39,992 bases of DNA from Hahella sp. (GCA_028280065.1 JANQMN010000147.1:1-39992), one strand, 5' to 3'. Positions 25,249-34,417 are shown, counted from the first letter of the stretch. Numbers and translations are program-made. Notes: a model not told the origin generated them from the letters alone.

Positions 25249-26448
25249 TCAGTTTAGCGTATAGTTTTTCGATTCCGCTTCCTTTCGAATGGCGGCTGAG
25301 AGCGCATCACTAACCGTTGGTGCTGCGGGTTCCGCCATTTTGCGCTTTTCTTCGGCAACATATTCATCGCGTTTTTTCGCCAGTTCCTGAATTTGCCGCT
25401 GGAGTGACTGTCTTTCCTCTGATTTTTCAATTATGTAGGCTTCTTGCTCCTGAATACTCATGTCTGACATTGCTTCCGGCATCGCCTCTTCATCCAGCTC
25501 TTCGAGTTTCAGCAATCCATCTTTAATCGCGTCGACAAGGTCCCAACTTGCTGCTTTGTAGGCTACAGAAGCTTTGGATTTGACCCGTTGCGCAAGCATT
25601 CCCAGAGACACGCCGCTACTATTGGAGTCCTGGGCCGCCTGGCGTTTAGCCGCTTCCTCGCCTTCTTGGCCGTAAGGTACATAGGTTTCGTTCAATTGCT
25701 TGTTCAGTTCGGCAAGTTTTTGATCTTGTGGCGCAACGATATGGGCAATTTGCTGGTTGTGATCAATATTCATGAAATCGCCTCCGGCCAATAGGGCTCC
25801 CTGCTGCCAACCGCTAGTAGCGCCTTGCTGGTAGTTGCCGGCAAATATAGTGTTCACCTTGATTCCCTTGGCTTTGGCCAGCGCAATGGCTTCAGTATAA
25901 GGAACTGGGCCTTGAGTAAAAGGCTCGTTGCCGGCAATGAAAACCGCTTTAATATCCTGATCGGCGTGTGACCACTGTAGCTGTCTTGCCGCCGTATCTA
26001 TCACAAAGCCGCAATATTCGCTGCCGCCATTGGTTGTAAGCGAGAACAGTGCTTCCGAGACTTGATCGAGGTCGGTAGTTAGAGGGCTTACCTGCCGTAT
26101 ATAACCGCTCTCTGCAGGCAGGCCGTCATTGCCATATTCGAAGACAGCCACTTCCAACTGCGACTGCACGCCATCTTTTTTGGCTTTGGCGAATTCGTCA
26201 ACCATTTGCCAGAGCTGCGCACGGGCCTGGTCGATGAGGCCGTCCATACTGCCGCTGGTATCGAGCAGGATGGCAATTTGAATTTTTGGAATTTGGTTTG
26301 GGATTGCCGCGACTTGACCAACCGCTGAGGGCGCGTGGCGTTCGGCGTATAGGGGTGGTGTTGCCATGGCCATGATGGCCAGGCCGGCACCAAGAAATAG
26401 TGGTTTAAGATAATCTTTTTTCGCGTTTGTCGAGTAGAAACTAAGCAT
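25249..26448 (-). CDS. Secreted von Willebrand factor A domain protein
   Basis: 399 aa with an N-terminal signal/anchor (LKPLFLGAGLAIMAMATPPLYA). The vWA domain spans about 56-250: MIDAS DTSGS (D63, S65, S67), then LTTNGGSEYCG providing the third metal position, and a later FIAGNEPF where families often have Asp. The C-terminus (about 320-380) is a charged coiled coil (EERQSLQRQIQELAKKRDEYVAEEK). Likely a metal-dependent protein-interaction module in the periplasm. It is first in the operon with the L,D-transpeptidase, suggesting cell-wall-related scaffolding (inference). Confidence 0.88.
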   Translation of the reverse strand: MLSFYSTNAKKDYLKPLFLGAGLAIMAMATPPLYAERHAPSAVGQVAAIPNQIPKIQIAILLDTSGSMDGLIDQARAQLWQMVDEFAKAKKDGVQSQLEVAVFEYGNDGLPAESGYIRQVSPLTTDLDQVSEALFSLTTNGGSEYCGFVIDTAARQLQWSHADQDIKAVFIAGNEPFTQGPVPYTEAIALAKAKGIKVNTIFAGNYQQGATSGWQQGALLAGGDFMNIDHNQQIAHIVAPQDQKLAELNKQLNETYVPYGQEGEEAAKRQAAQDSNSSGVSLGMLAQRVKSKASVAYKAASWDLVDAIKDGLLKLEELDEEAMPEAMSDMSIQEQEAYIIEKSEERQSLQRQIQELAKKRDEYVAEEKRKMAEPAAPTVSDALSAAIRKEAESKNYTLN

Positions 26449-26625
26449 ATCGTGCTCCCTGGATGTTCAATGGTGGTCTATGCTTTCCAGGATAAGAAAA
26501 TGCTGTGCCGAGCTGCAGACACGATGTTGTAAAAGCTCTGGCGCTTTATTTACAAAGGCTTTACAAATCTGCTTGGATATCCTCCCATCCAGCTGAGACG
26601 CTTTTTGGAATAGAAGGTACCGCCC

Positions 26626-27282
26626 GTGAAGAAGAATTTAGGTCTCTATGAAACGCGGATTCTAGGTGTATTGATTGAAAAGGAGATCACCACGCCTGAT
26701 CAGTATCCATTATCGTTGAATGCGCTGACCAATGCCTGCAATCAGAAGAGTAATCGGTTTCCCGTTTTGAGTCTTTCTCAGGCAACAGTATCGGAAGTTC
26801 TTTCGGAACTCAGTACGCGCGGCCTGGTTTTGGAAGATAGCTTTAAAAGCCGCGTTGAAAAGTATTCGCACAAGTTCTGTAACACCGAATTTGGCGAGCT
26901 GCAGTTTGGACCGGACGAAGTTGCGGTTATTTGTGAGTTGATGCTGAGAGGGCCTCAAACTCCCGGCGAGCTGCGTTCCAGAGCGCATAGAATGCACCCC
27001 TTTGGTAAAGTGGATGAGGTGGAAAAGACCTTGGAAAAACTGTCAAAGCATCCCAAGGGACCCTTCATCGCTGAGTTGCCGCGAGAGCCCGGTAAGCGCG
27101 AATCGCGCTATGCCCATACGCTGAATTCAGATGTGGAGCCGATCGAGATGGAACCGCCGGATGCCATGAAAATGTCTGCCAGCAAAGCGGAAGTGGAAGA
27201 TTTGAAGCAACAGGTCAGCGAGTTGCAAGAAGAAAATGCGCAATTGAAGAAACGCCTTCGCCAGTTAGGTGAGGTCTGCTAA
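26626..27282 (+). CDS. yceH: YceH/UPF0502 (DUF480) winged-helix protein
   Basis: 218 aa. Two tandem winged-helix-like units are seen: ETRILGVLIEKEITTPDQYPLSLNALTNACNQKSNR with SLSQATVSEVLSEL, and DEVAVICELMLRGPQTPGELRSRA. A C-terminal coiled coil (about 187-216, VEDLKQQVSELQEENAQLKKRL) suggests dimerisation. The start is a GTG with AAGG upstream. Function is poorly defined even in E. coli. It precedes the hydrolase/OsmC gene by 13 nt, so they are an operon. Confidence 0.92.
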   Translation: MKKNLGLYETRILGVLIEKEITTPDQYPLSLNALTNACNQKSNRFPVLSLSQATVSEVLSELSTRGLVLEDSFKSRVEKYSHKFCNTEFGELQFGPDEVAVICELMLRGPQTPGELRSRAHRMHPFGKVDEVEKTLEKLSKHPKGPFIAELPREPGKRESRYAHTLNSDVEPIEMEPPDAMKMSASKAEVEDLKQQVSELQEENAQLKKRLRQLGEVC

Positions 27283-27295
27283 TAGGAGAATGCAA

Positions 27296-28534
27296 ATGGG
27301 TTCGCAGCGGAAAAAAGTCAGTTTCTTGAATTCTGAAGGTGAGCGGCTGGCCGGACTTTTGGAGTTGCCGGCAGATGCGGAACCGGCTGGTTATGTTTTG
27401 TTTGCCCATTGCTTCACCTGTGGCAAGGATATCAGCTCGGCTTCTAGAATATCCCGGGCCTTAGCCGCCAAGGGGTATGCCGTGCTCAGGTTCGATTTCA
27501 CCGGGTTAGGTAGCAGTGACGGCGACTTTGCCAATACTAATTTTTCTTCGAATGTCGAGGATCTGGTATCGGCCACCCATTATTTACGCGAAGAATACGA
27601 AGCACCGGATGTTTTAATCGGCCACAGCCTTGGCGGCGCTGCGGTGATTGCCGCGGCGCACTTCGTTCCGGAGGCAAAAGCGGTGGTTACTATTGGCGCG
27701 CCCGCCACGCCGGCCCATGTAATGCACCATTTTCAGGAACAGTTGGAAGTTATAGAGCAACGGGGAACTGCCGAAGTCCACTTGGGCGGTAGGCCTTTTA
27801 CCATCAAAAAACAATTCGTCGATGACCTGCAGGAACAAAATCAAGAGAATGCGGCGGCGGGTCTGAAAAAAGCCCTGCTTATTTTTCATTCGCCCATTGA
27901 TGTGACCGTCTCCATTGATGAAGCCGCGAAGATTTATGGTTGGGCTAAGCATCCCAAGAGTTTTGTATCTCTGGATAACGCCGATCACCTGTTGAGCCGT
28001 CCTGCCGACGCCGAATATGTCGCGGATGCGTTGGTTGCATGGGTCAAGCGTTATCTGAAAAAAGCCCAGGATAGTGACCAGCAACCGTCGTTGAATCGAG
28101 GAAATGTGCTGGTTGCAGAAAAAAACCAAAGGTTCACGCGCAGTATTTATACAGACGATCACCGGTGGTATGCGGATGAGCCATCCTCGGTCGGAGGCGA
28201 TAATCAAGGACCCGACCCCTATGAAATGCTATTGGCCAGTCTTGGCGCCTGTACGTCGATGACCATCAGAATGTATGCCAACCATAAGCAATGGCCGCTG
28301 CAGGATGTCTACGTCGGCCTCAAACACCAGCGTGTTCACAGCGATGACTGCGAGCACTGCGAGTATAAGGGAGATGCTAAGCAGCTTGATGTCATCGAAC
28401 GCACGATTCGGTTTGAGGGCGAGTCGCTAACTGAAGAGCAGATTGACCGGTTGTTGGAGATCGCCGACCGCTGCCCGGTCCATCGCTCCTTGGAGAACGA
28501 TATTGAGGTGATTACCGAGTTGGATGAAGAGTAA
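27296..28534 (+). CDS. Bifunctional alpha/beta-hydrolase and OsmC peroxiredoxin fusion
   Basis: 412 aa. Residues about 1-255 are an alpha/beta hydrolase: the nucleophile elbow GHSLGG near residue 110, FAHCFTCGKD for the oxyanion loop, and a late D.ADHLL His. Residues about 270-412 are an OsmC/Ohr domain with the two redox cysteines: SLGACTSMTIRMYA and DRCPVHRSLE. OsmC proteins reduce organic hydroperoxides; the hydrolase may first release the acyl peroxide. ATG 27296 has AGGAG 7 nt ahead; the ATG at 27290 is too close to that site. It is an operon with yceH. This fusion is known in many proteobacteria. Confidence 0.92.
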   Translation: MGSQRKKVSFLNSEGERLAGLLELPADAEPAGYVLFAHCFTCGKDISSASRISRALAAKGYAVLRFDFTGLGSSDGDFANTNFSSNVEDLVSATHYLREEYEAPDVLIGHSLGGAAVIAAAHFVPEAKAVVTIGAPATPAHVMHHFQEQLEVIEQRGTAEVHLGGRPFTIKKQFVDDLQEQNQENAAAGLKKALLIFHSPIDVTVSIDEAAKIYGWAKHPKSFVSLDNADHLLSRPADAEYVADALVAWVKRYLKKAQDSDQQPSLNRGNVLVAEKNQRFTRSIYTDDHRWYADEPSSVGGDNQGPDPYEMLLASLGACTSMTIRMYANHKQWPLQDVYVGLKHQRVHSDDCEHCEYKGDAKQLDVIERTIRFEGESLTEEQIDRLLEIADRCPVHRSLENDIEVITELDEE

Positions 28535-28612
28535 TCGGCCAATGCAAATTTCATATCCCTTGAAGATAGGGTAGTATGTTTGGCTAGGTTTTACCCAGTC
28601 CATGAGAACAGT

Positions 28613-29287
28613 ATGCACCCGCAAGCGCAACAACCGGCTTCAAAGTCCATCCAAAAAACCAGTCGGCCACTCGCCGAAGAAGTCGTCAATGCGCTGACGC
28701 ATGGCATCGGTGCGTTGGTCAGTGTGTCTGCAATTACGCTGCTAATCACTTTTGCGGCAATGCAGGAGGATGTCTGGAAAATCGTCGGGGCTTCAATATA
28801 TGGCGGCAGCTTGTTCCTATTGCTTCTGGCATCGACCTTATACCATGGTATCCAGTACCCAAGGGCCAAATTTGTTCTTAAGTTGTTTGACCACTGCGCG
28901 ATTTACCTGCTGATAGCCGGTACCTATACACCGTTTTTGCTGGTGAGCCTGCGCGGTACTTTGGGCTGGACTTTATTTTCCATTCTCTGGGGGCTTGCTT
29001 TGGTCGGCGTGTTCATGAAACTCGCGTTCCCCGGGAGATTCAAGTGGATGCATCTTCTCACCTACGTCGGCATGGGATGGGTCGGTGCGGTGGCAATTCC
29101 TGAAATGATGGAAAAACTCGCCGACAGCACATTCACCCTTATCGTAGCCGGCGGGATTGTGTACACGGTTGGAGTTATCTTCTACGTAATGGAGCGAATT
29201 CCGTTCTCCCATTCCATTTGGCATCTGTTTGTCCTTGGAGGCAGTACCTGCCACTTTATCGCCGTCTATACCGATATCGTAAACTAG
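28613..29287 (+). CDS. Hemolysin III / PAQR family membrane protein
   Basis: 224 aa with seven membrane helices. PAQR motifs are in place: EEVVNALTHGIGALVS, STLYHG, FDHCAIYLLIAGTYTPF and the C-terminal SHSIWHLFVLGGSTCHF, giving the metal-binding His set of this hydrolase-like superfamily (YqfA/TrhA group). ATG 28613 is preferred; a TTG at 28580 would add eleven residues. The role is probably membrane-lipid homeostasis; the old hemolysin name is not evidence of toxicity. Confidence 0.92.
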   Translation: MHPQAQQPASKSIQKTSRPLAEEVVNALTHGIGALVSVSAITLLITFAAMQEDVWKIVGASIYGGSLFLLLLASTLYHGIQYPRAKFVLKLFDHCAIYLLIAGTYTPFLLVSLRGTLGWTLFSILWGLALVGVFMKLAFPGRFKWMHLLTYVGMGWVGAVAIPEMMEKLADSTFTLIVAGGIVYTVGVIFYVMERIPFSHSIWHLFVLGGSTCHFIAVYTDIVN

Positions 29288-29370
29288 CGGGATAACCGCA
29301 ATGAGGCTACGCTTTGATGGAGCCTTTTCCTTACCGAGGCGCGACGCAACTAATATAGCCCTAGTACTGC

Positions 29371-30750
29371 ATGATCATTGTTGTTCCAGACCAGAAACAC
29401 CTCGCACGTACCCAAAACACCAGTTACCGGCAAGCCGAAATTCTGCCTTCCGAGCCAATACTGATCCCCGAGTATCATTGGGAAGGGTGTCGGACAAATC
29501 TATACGGGTCGGTGTTTAAGAGTCGGCATGGCTATGAAATGTACTACCAATGCGGCAATGCGCTGCGTATAGGTTATGCCCAGTCGGAGGATGGATTGCG
29601 CTGGCGCAAACCCTTGGTCAATGTAGCGGACTTTAGCGCTAATCCTCAGCAGGTTATTCAAGCCAACAACGCCATATCCCCCTCGGAAGTGCCAATGGTC
29701 GGAGAAGGGCAGGAACTTACCAATCTGGTGGCCGGCTACCACATGCCGAGTATTCTCTATGAACCGGAGTCACAATCTGCGTGCTATAAAATTTTTGCTT
29801 TCGGTGAACAGGGCTACCACATATTAAGGTCCGCCAACGGCAAGCAGTTTGAGGAGTATCCGGAGAATCCTGCGATCGAACTGCTTAGCTATAAAAACGA
29901 TCACACCAACAAAACCTGGTTTAGCGACGTCTCCCCCTGTTTTAAGGACCGGCGTGGCTATACCGCCATGGTGAAAACCTACCATGTGGATGGAGAGCAG
30001 CGTACACGGCGCTGTGTCGGTCGTGCGACGAGCGGCGATTTTCTACAGTGGGGAGAAGTTTCCACTATCTGGCAACCTGGGGCTGCCGAAGACCAAATAG
30101 CGCAGTCGCGGGGCTACCGCTGGGCGGATTTTTATGGTCTGTGCCCATTTTTTTGGGGTAGTGGCTATCTCGGCTATTTGTGGCTCTTTGAAATTGACCA
30201 CGAGTTGCCCAGAGGCACCAACCTTGGAAAAATCGAAGTGTTTCTTGCTTATAGTGCTGACGGCGTAAGTTGGGAGCGCCTTTCCGACAAGCCTTTAATT
30301 CCTTGGGATCTCAACTTTGGCGCAGAAGGCGGTATGGTAACGACGCCGTCGGCCCCCGTATTCGACGGAGATTCGATCAAACTGTATTACTCAGATTGCA
30401 ATTTTGAACATGGATTTGCAGAAAAAGACTTCACCAAGCCGGTTAAGGCGCCCACCTGGGTGGTGCGTTGCGCCCAGGTGCCTAAAGAGCGCCTGGTGGG
30501 TATTTCCAGTCCGAATGGCGAAGTCGAGATCAACGCGATTCCGGAAACCATAGAAAAACTCCGGCTTAATGCGGAATGTCCGGACGGGGCCATGGAGGTT
30601 GTTTTTCTGCGGCAGCAGGAAGTTGTCGCCGCGTATACCTTGAAGGATGTCGATTCCACGGACCATTGGCTAAATCCGTCGTTAACAGGCGTATCGTCCA
30701 TCCTGTTGCGCCTCCGAAATGCATGTCTTTATGCATTAGAGATTCGCTAA
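29371..30750 (+). CDS. Beta-propeller glycosidase-like protein (GH43/32/130-type fold)
   Basis: 459 aa, cytoplasmic by sequence (no signal). Four motifs of the type S-x-D-G-x-x-W recur at 72-78, 154-160, 221-227 and 295-301, 67-82 residues apart. These are the sugar-facing turns expected of a five-bladed beta-propeller glycosidase or phosphorylase. MYYQCGNALRIGYA and IKLYYSDC are blade strands. The last ~80 residues form a separate all-beta domain. I cannot identify catalytic acids with confidence. It heads a cluster with a sugar-binding protein and a Tat reductase, supporting glycoside metabolism (inference). The substrate is unknown. Confidence 0.6.
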   Translation: MIIVVPDQKHLARTQNTSYRQAEILPSEPILIPEYHWEGCRTNLYGSVFKSRHGYEMYYQCGNALRIGYAQSEDGLRWRKPLVNVADFSANPQQVIQANNAISPSEVPMVGEGQELTNLVAGYHMPSILYEPESQSACYKIFAFGEQGYHILRSANGKQFEEYPENPAIELLSYKNDHTNKTWFSDVSPCFKDRRGYTAMVKTYHVDGEQRTRRCVGRATSGDFLQWGEVSTIWQPGAAEDQIAQSRGYRWADFYGLCPFFWGSGYLGYLWLFEIDHELPRGTNLGKIEVFLAYSADGVSWERLSDKPLIPWDLNFGAEGGMVTTPSAPVFDGDSIKLYYSDCNFEHGFAEKDFTKPVKAPTWVVRCAQVPKERLVGISSPNGEVEINAIPETIEKLRLNAECPDGAMEVVFLRQQEVVAAYTLKDVDSTDHWLNPSLTGVSSILLRLRNACLYALEIR

Positions 30751-30834
30751 ACAAGCCCCCTGTCGCGTAAACGACTTGTACTATCATGGCATGTGGAACA
30801 TATTGGTGGTGAGTGGCCAATTGGAATTGATCGT

Positions 30835-32103
30835 ATGAAGTCTGTTGTGCTCATTAAACTTTGGCGGCTTTGGTGTGGTATGTTGCTGATTATGGCATTT
30901 TCGGCATTCAGCCATGCTGCGACCATTTCCATTGCCTGCGGTTCAGTGGGAATGGAACTTGAACTCTGCCGGGAAGGGACCAAAGCCTGGAGTGAAAAAA
31001 CCGGGCATAGCGTTAAGCTGATCTCCACACCTACTACATCCAATGAGTTACTCGCCCTTTACCAGCATATCTTGCTGGTGCAGTCCGATCAGTTGGATGT
31101 GTTGCAAATTGATGTCATCTGGCCAGGCATGTTACATAACCACTTCTTGGATATGACTGGCCATGTGCAACCGGAAGCGTATTTCCCGGCTTTGATTCAG
31201 AACAATACGGTGAATGGCAGACTGGTAGCGATACCCTGGTTTACCGATGCCGGGGTTTTATACTATCGCAAGGATTTGTTAAAGAAATATGGCAAGCAAG
31301 TGCCGGAAACCTGGGAAGCGCTCACCCGCACCGCAAAACATGTCCAACAGGCCGAGCGTTCGGCAGGGAATAACCAGTTATGGGGATATGTCTGGCAGGG
31401 AAGGGCTTACGAAGGACTCACTTGCGATGCGCTGGAGTGGATTCACAGTTATCGTGGCGGGACATTTTTAAACTCCGACGGCAAAGTTGATATAAATAAT
31501 CCCCAGGCGCTAAAGGCGCTGACCATGGCCCGTGGTTGGATCGGCTTTATTTCGCCTGAAGATGTTTTGAAATATATGGAGGAAGAATCCCGGGTTATTT
31601 TTCAAGCCGGCAATGCGGTTTTCATGCGCAATTGGCCATATGCCTGGTCATTATTACAGTCCAAGGAAAGTCCTGTCAGAGAGCAGGTCGGCGTAGCCGC
31701 ACTGCCGAAAGGCGGGGCTGCCGGGCAACATTCAGGAACGCTCGGAGGCTGGCAGTTGGCAGTTTCCAAATACAGCAAAGCACCGGAGTTAGCCATTGAT
31801 CTGGTCAAATACCTGACCAGTTACGAAGAGCAAAAACGTCGTGCGATTAAGGGTTCGTTCAATCCCACTATCAAAGCGCTCTATCAAGATAAGGATGTTT
31901 TGGAAGCGGTTCCATTTTTTGGCAGTCTGTATAACACCTTTGCCAATAGCGTCGCGCGACCGTCCACCCCAATTGGTGAACAATATCCCGCAGCAAGCAA
32001 AATTATCTACAGGAACATTCATGCGATGCTTGCCGGCCAGCAGGAGATCAAGCCGGGATTGGCTGAGTTGGAGTCCCGTTTAGAACAATTGCTAAACCGG
32101 TAG
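30835..32103 (+). CDS. ABC sugar substrate-binding protein, ThuE/AglE-like
   Basis: 422 aa with a signal peptide (LWCGMLLIMAFSAFSHA). The N-lobe pattern ISIACGSVGMELEL, LALYQHILL and VLQIDVIWPGMLHNHF is that of trehalose/alpha-glucoside-binding ThuE proteins. GRLVAIPWFTDAGVLYYRKDLL and GGWQLAVSKYSK continue the family-1 SBP fold. ATG 30835 starts the signal peptide cleanly; a GTG at 30793 would add an unneeded leader. No permease or ATPase follows; it lies 84 nt after the propeller gene. An orphan binding protein, possibly paired with a distant transporter or a sensor. Confidence 0.9.
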   Translation: MKSVVLIKLWRLWCGMLLIMAFSAFSHAATISIACGSVGMELELCREGTKAWSEKTGHSVKLISTPTTSNELLALYQHILLVQSDQLDVLQIDVIWPGMLHNHFLDMTGHVQPEAYFPALIQNNTVNGRLVAIPWFTDAGVLYYRKDLLKKYGKQVPETWEALTRTAKHVQQAERSAGNNQLWGYVWQGRAYEGLTCDALEWIHSYRGGTFLNSDGKVDINNPQALKALTMARGWIGFISPEDVLKYMEEESRVIFQAGNAVFMRNWPYAWSLLQSKESPVREQVGVAALPKGGAAGQHSGTLGGWQLAVSKYSKAPELAIDLVKYLTSYEEQKRRAIKGSFNPTIKALYQDKDVLEAVPFFGSLYNTFANSVARPSTPIGEQYPAASKIIYRNIHAMLAGQQEIKPGLAELESRLEQLLNR

Positions 32104-32109
32104 ATACGC

Positions 32110-32132
32110 ATTCCCCTCGCTACCTGGGGAAT
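32110..32132 (+). terminator. Hairpin after the ThuE-like gene
   Basis: ATTCCCC (32110-32116) and GGGGAAT (32126-32132) make a perfect 7-bp stem with a 9-nt loop, 6 nt after the SBP stop. No T-run follows, so it may attenuate or stabilise the transcript ahead of the aldo/keto reductase gene. Confidence 0.4.
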
Positions 32133-32195
32133 CGCGAAGCGGAGGTGCACTGATTTGGCTGGATTATACGTACTCTTCCGTGAAGGAGGACTATT

Positions 32196-33155
32196 ATGCG
32201 AACCATCAACGAAACAAAGCTAACGGGTTGCAATCGAAGAGTTTTTCTACGCGGGATAGCGGCTGGGCTCGGTACCCTTGTGCTTCCCATACCCCTATAC
32301 GGCGTAGCTGCAAGCGGCAAGTTCGAGAATATAGCCACCCGGCCGATCCCCTCCACCGGCGAGCGGATTCCGACAGTGGGTTTGGGAAGCTGGATAACTT
32401 TCAATGTTGGGAAAGACGCCGGCCTGTTGGCGGAATCGACGGCCGTTATCCAGGCGTTTTTCGCAGCCGGCGGGCGAATGATCGACTCCTCGCCTATGTA
32501 CGGCTCTGCCCAGTTCACAATTGGGCACGCCTTGCAGCAACTGGGTGCCGAGGAGCAGGTGTTTGCTACAGACAAAGTGTGGACCGGTAGCGTCAGGGAC
32601 GGACCGGAACAAATCGAACAGTCCCGAAAATTTTGGACAGTCGGCAAGTTTGATTTGCTTCAGATTCATAATTTACTGGCCTGGCAAGGACATCTTGAGA
32701 CGCTGTTGGAAATGAAGGCTGAAGGCAGGGTGCGGTATATCGGTATCACGACCTCGCATGGCCGCAGGCACCGGGAACTGGAAAAAATTATGCGGGACTA
32801 TCCGATTGATACCGTGCAGCTGACTTATAACCCGGTTGATCGAGAGGTGGAAGACCGCTTGTTGCCCTTGGCGCTTGAAAAAGGCATTGCGGTTATCGTT
32901 AACCGGCCGTTTCAGCGCGGACATTTAGTCGATCGGTTAAGCTCTCGGGCATTGCCGGCCGAGGCAAAAGAGGTCGGTGCATCGAGCTGGGCACAGCTGG
33001 TGTTAAAGTTTATCCTCGGCCATCCTGCCGTTACTTGTGCCATCCCCGCCACGACCCAGGTTGCCCACGTGTTGGAGAATATCGACGCCGGGCAGGGCGC
33101 TCTGCCGGATAAGGCAATCCGAAAACGCATCGTCAACGCTATCCAGGTGGCTTGA
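32196..33155 (+). CDS. Tat-exported aldo/keto reductase
   Basis: 319 aa. The N-terminus carries a twin-arginine signal (NRRVFLRGIAAGLGTLVLP), so the folded enzyme with NADPH-type fold would be exported or membrane-associated. The AKR catalytic tetrad is readable: D97 (MIDSSPMYG), Y102, K127 (FATDKVW) and H158 (LLQIHNL). YIGITTSHGR and QLTYNPVDREVEDRLLPLA are family strands. AKRs reduce aldehydes and sugars with NAD(P)H. A periplasmic one raises the question of its cofactor supply. It ends TGATG into the DUF6064 gene, giving translational coupling. Confidence 0.92.
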   Translation: MRTINETKLTGCNRRVFLRGIAAGLGTLVLPIPLYGVAASGKFENIATRPIPSTGERIPTVGLGSWITFNVGKDAGLLAESTAVIQAFFAAGGRMIDSSPMYGSAQFTIGHALQQLGAEEQVFATDKVWTGSVRDGPEQIEQSRKFWTVGKFDLLQIHNLLAWQGHLETLLEMKAEGRVRYIGITTSHGRRHRELEKIMRDYPIDTVQLTYNPVDREVEDRLLPLALEKGIAVIVNRPFQRGHLVDRLSSRALPAEAKEVGASSWAQLVLKFILGHPAVTCAIPATTQVAHVLENIDAGQGALPDKAIRKRIVNAIQVA

Positions 33156-33850
33156 TGGAGCAGTGGAGTAGCTACCGCTTTGAAGATTTTGTTCTGTTCT
33201 CCGGGCGGGTCTATCTCCGCATGCTCGAAGCCTACAATCAGCAATGGTGGGAATGGCAACTGACGGTTGGCCCGATTTTTCTGGCATTGTTGGTCTATAG
33301 CCACAAGAGGTCTGTCGGTTGGATATTGTTGGGATTTGTGGCTATCTCCTGGGTGGGTTCGGGATACCTGTTTTTCCAAGGAGCCTACCTGTCAATAAAC
33401 TGGGCCGCCGAGTATTTTGCCTATGGATTTTATGTCCAAGCGGCCTTACTCGCCGGGGTTGGAATACACCAGAGATTCATGGAAACCAAAACGACAACGG
33501 TATCCCATCCAGGTTATCTGGAATTTTTTGTCGGTCTGATATTCGTTGGATATCCTTGCGTGCTTTGGTTATCCGGAAGGCCCTTTTGGGCTTATGAGGC
33601 GATAGCCTTTCATCCTGACCCCACAGTGCTGATTACGATGGCCTATATTCTGAAGCTCCCTGCCCGGTGGAACCTGCTAATTCTTATGCCCATCCCTGTT
33701 TTCTGGTGTCTCATCAGTTGGGCGACACTCGATACTTTGAATGTTCCGGGAATAGCAGCGTCTTTCGGTATTAGTTTATTGCTTGTTCTGTTGCTGGTTG
33801 CCAAATTCGTGAGAACCAGCAAAAATGGCGGTTTCCCTCAGCAACAATAA
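33155..33850 (+). CDS. DUF6064 family integral membrane protein
   Basis: 231 aa with about six hydrophobic segments. ATG 33155 overlaps the reductase stop by one base. The N-terminal FEDFVLFSGRVYLRMLEAYNQQWW and the GRPFWAYEAIAFHPDPT loop are features I associate with DUF6064. Coupled translation with a Tat-exported reductase suggests a membrane partner, perhaps an electron or substrate link (inference only). Confidence 0.75.
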   Translation: MEQWSSYRFEDFVLFSGRVYLRMLEAYNQQWWEWQLTVGPIFLALLVYSHKRSVGWILLGFVAISWVGSGYLFFQGAYLSINWAAEYFAYGFYVQAALLAGVGIHQRFMETKTTTVSHPGYLEFFVGLIFVGYPCVLWLSGRPFWAYEAIAFHPDPTVLITMAYILKLPARWNLLILMPIPVFWCLISWATLDTLNVPGIAASFGISLLLVLLLVAKFVRTSKNGGFPQQQ

Positions 33851-33858
33851 CCACTGCC

Positions 33859-34353
33859 ATGATGCCACTTCGTACTGCCAGCTACATGGATTTTCACGCT
33901 ATTTTGGCTCTCAATGATGAATCCGAACACTTTTTGAGTCCATTGGACGAGTTCAGACTGACTCAACTACATGAAATGTCTGCGGTCCACTGGGTTATGG
34001 ATGGGCCGGATGGCATCTTAGGGTTTCTCTTGGCCTTTCGTGAGCAGACAGATTATGACAGCCTTAATTACCGATGGTTTCAGGACCGGTATTCGCAGTT
34101 TCTTTATATAGACAGAGTCGTGGTGGACGGCGGTAAGCAATCCATCGGGGTAGGCAGTTACATGTATCAGCAGTTATTCGATTACGCCAAACGGCTGAAT
34201 GTCGCCTGCTTAACGTGCGAATACGATCTTGATCCACCCAATCCGGTGTCCGAACGTTTTCATCGTCGTTTTGGATTTCGAGAAGTCGGCAGACAAAGAG
34301 TGGCGGATGGCAATAAACAGGTCAGTTTACAGCTGGCATTAACCGGATCTTAG
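33859..34353 (+). CDS. GNAT-family N-acetyltransferase
   Basis: 164 aa single GNAT domain. Acetyl-CoA-binding motif A is visible as YIDRVVVDGGKQSIGVGSYM, followed by the LFDYAKRLNVACLTCEYDLDPPNP strand and FHRRFGFREVGRQRV. It transfers acetyl from acetyl-CoA to an amine; the substrate is unknown. Two consecutive ATGs (33859, 33862) start it, 8 nt after the DUF6064 stop, so it is last in the reductase/DUF6064/GNAT operon. Confidence 0.88.
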   Translation: MMPLRTASYMDFHAILALNDESEHFLSPLDEFRLTQLHEMSAVHWVMDGPDGILGFLLAFREQTDYDSLNYRWFQDRYSQFLYIDRVVVDGGKQSIGVGSYMYQQLFDYAKRLNVACLTCEYDLDPPNPVSERFHRRFGFREVGRQRVADGNKQVSLQLALTGS

Positions 34354-34417
34354 TGCTCCCAAGCGGCTGCGGCTAAGCTGGAAACTTACGTTTGAAAACA
34401 CTATCGGGAGAAACCAA

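Noticed and set aside
28580-29287. Hemolysin III as a virulence toxin
   Set aside because: The product is a seven-helix PAQR membrane protein; the name is historical and nothing here supports a cytolysin.
32120-32647. 175-codon minus-strand frame
   Set aside because: Antisense to the aldo/keto reductase, whose Tat signal and tetrad are intact.
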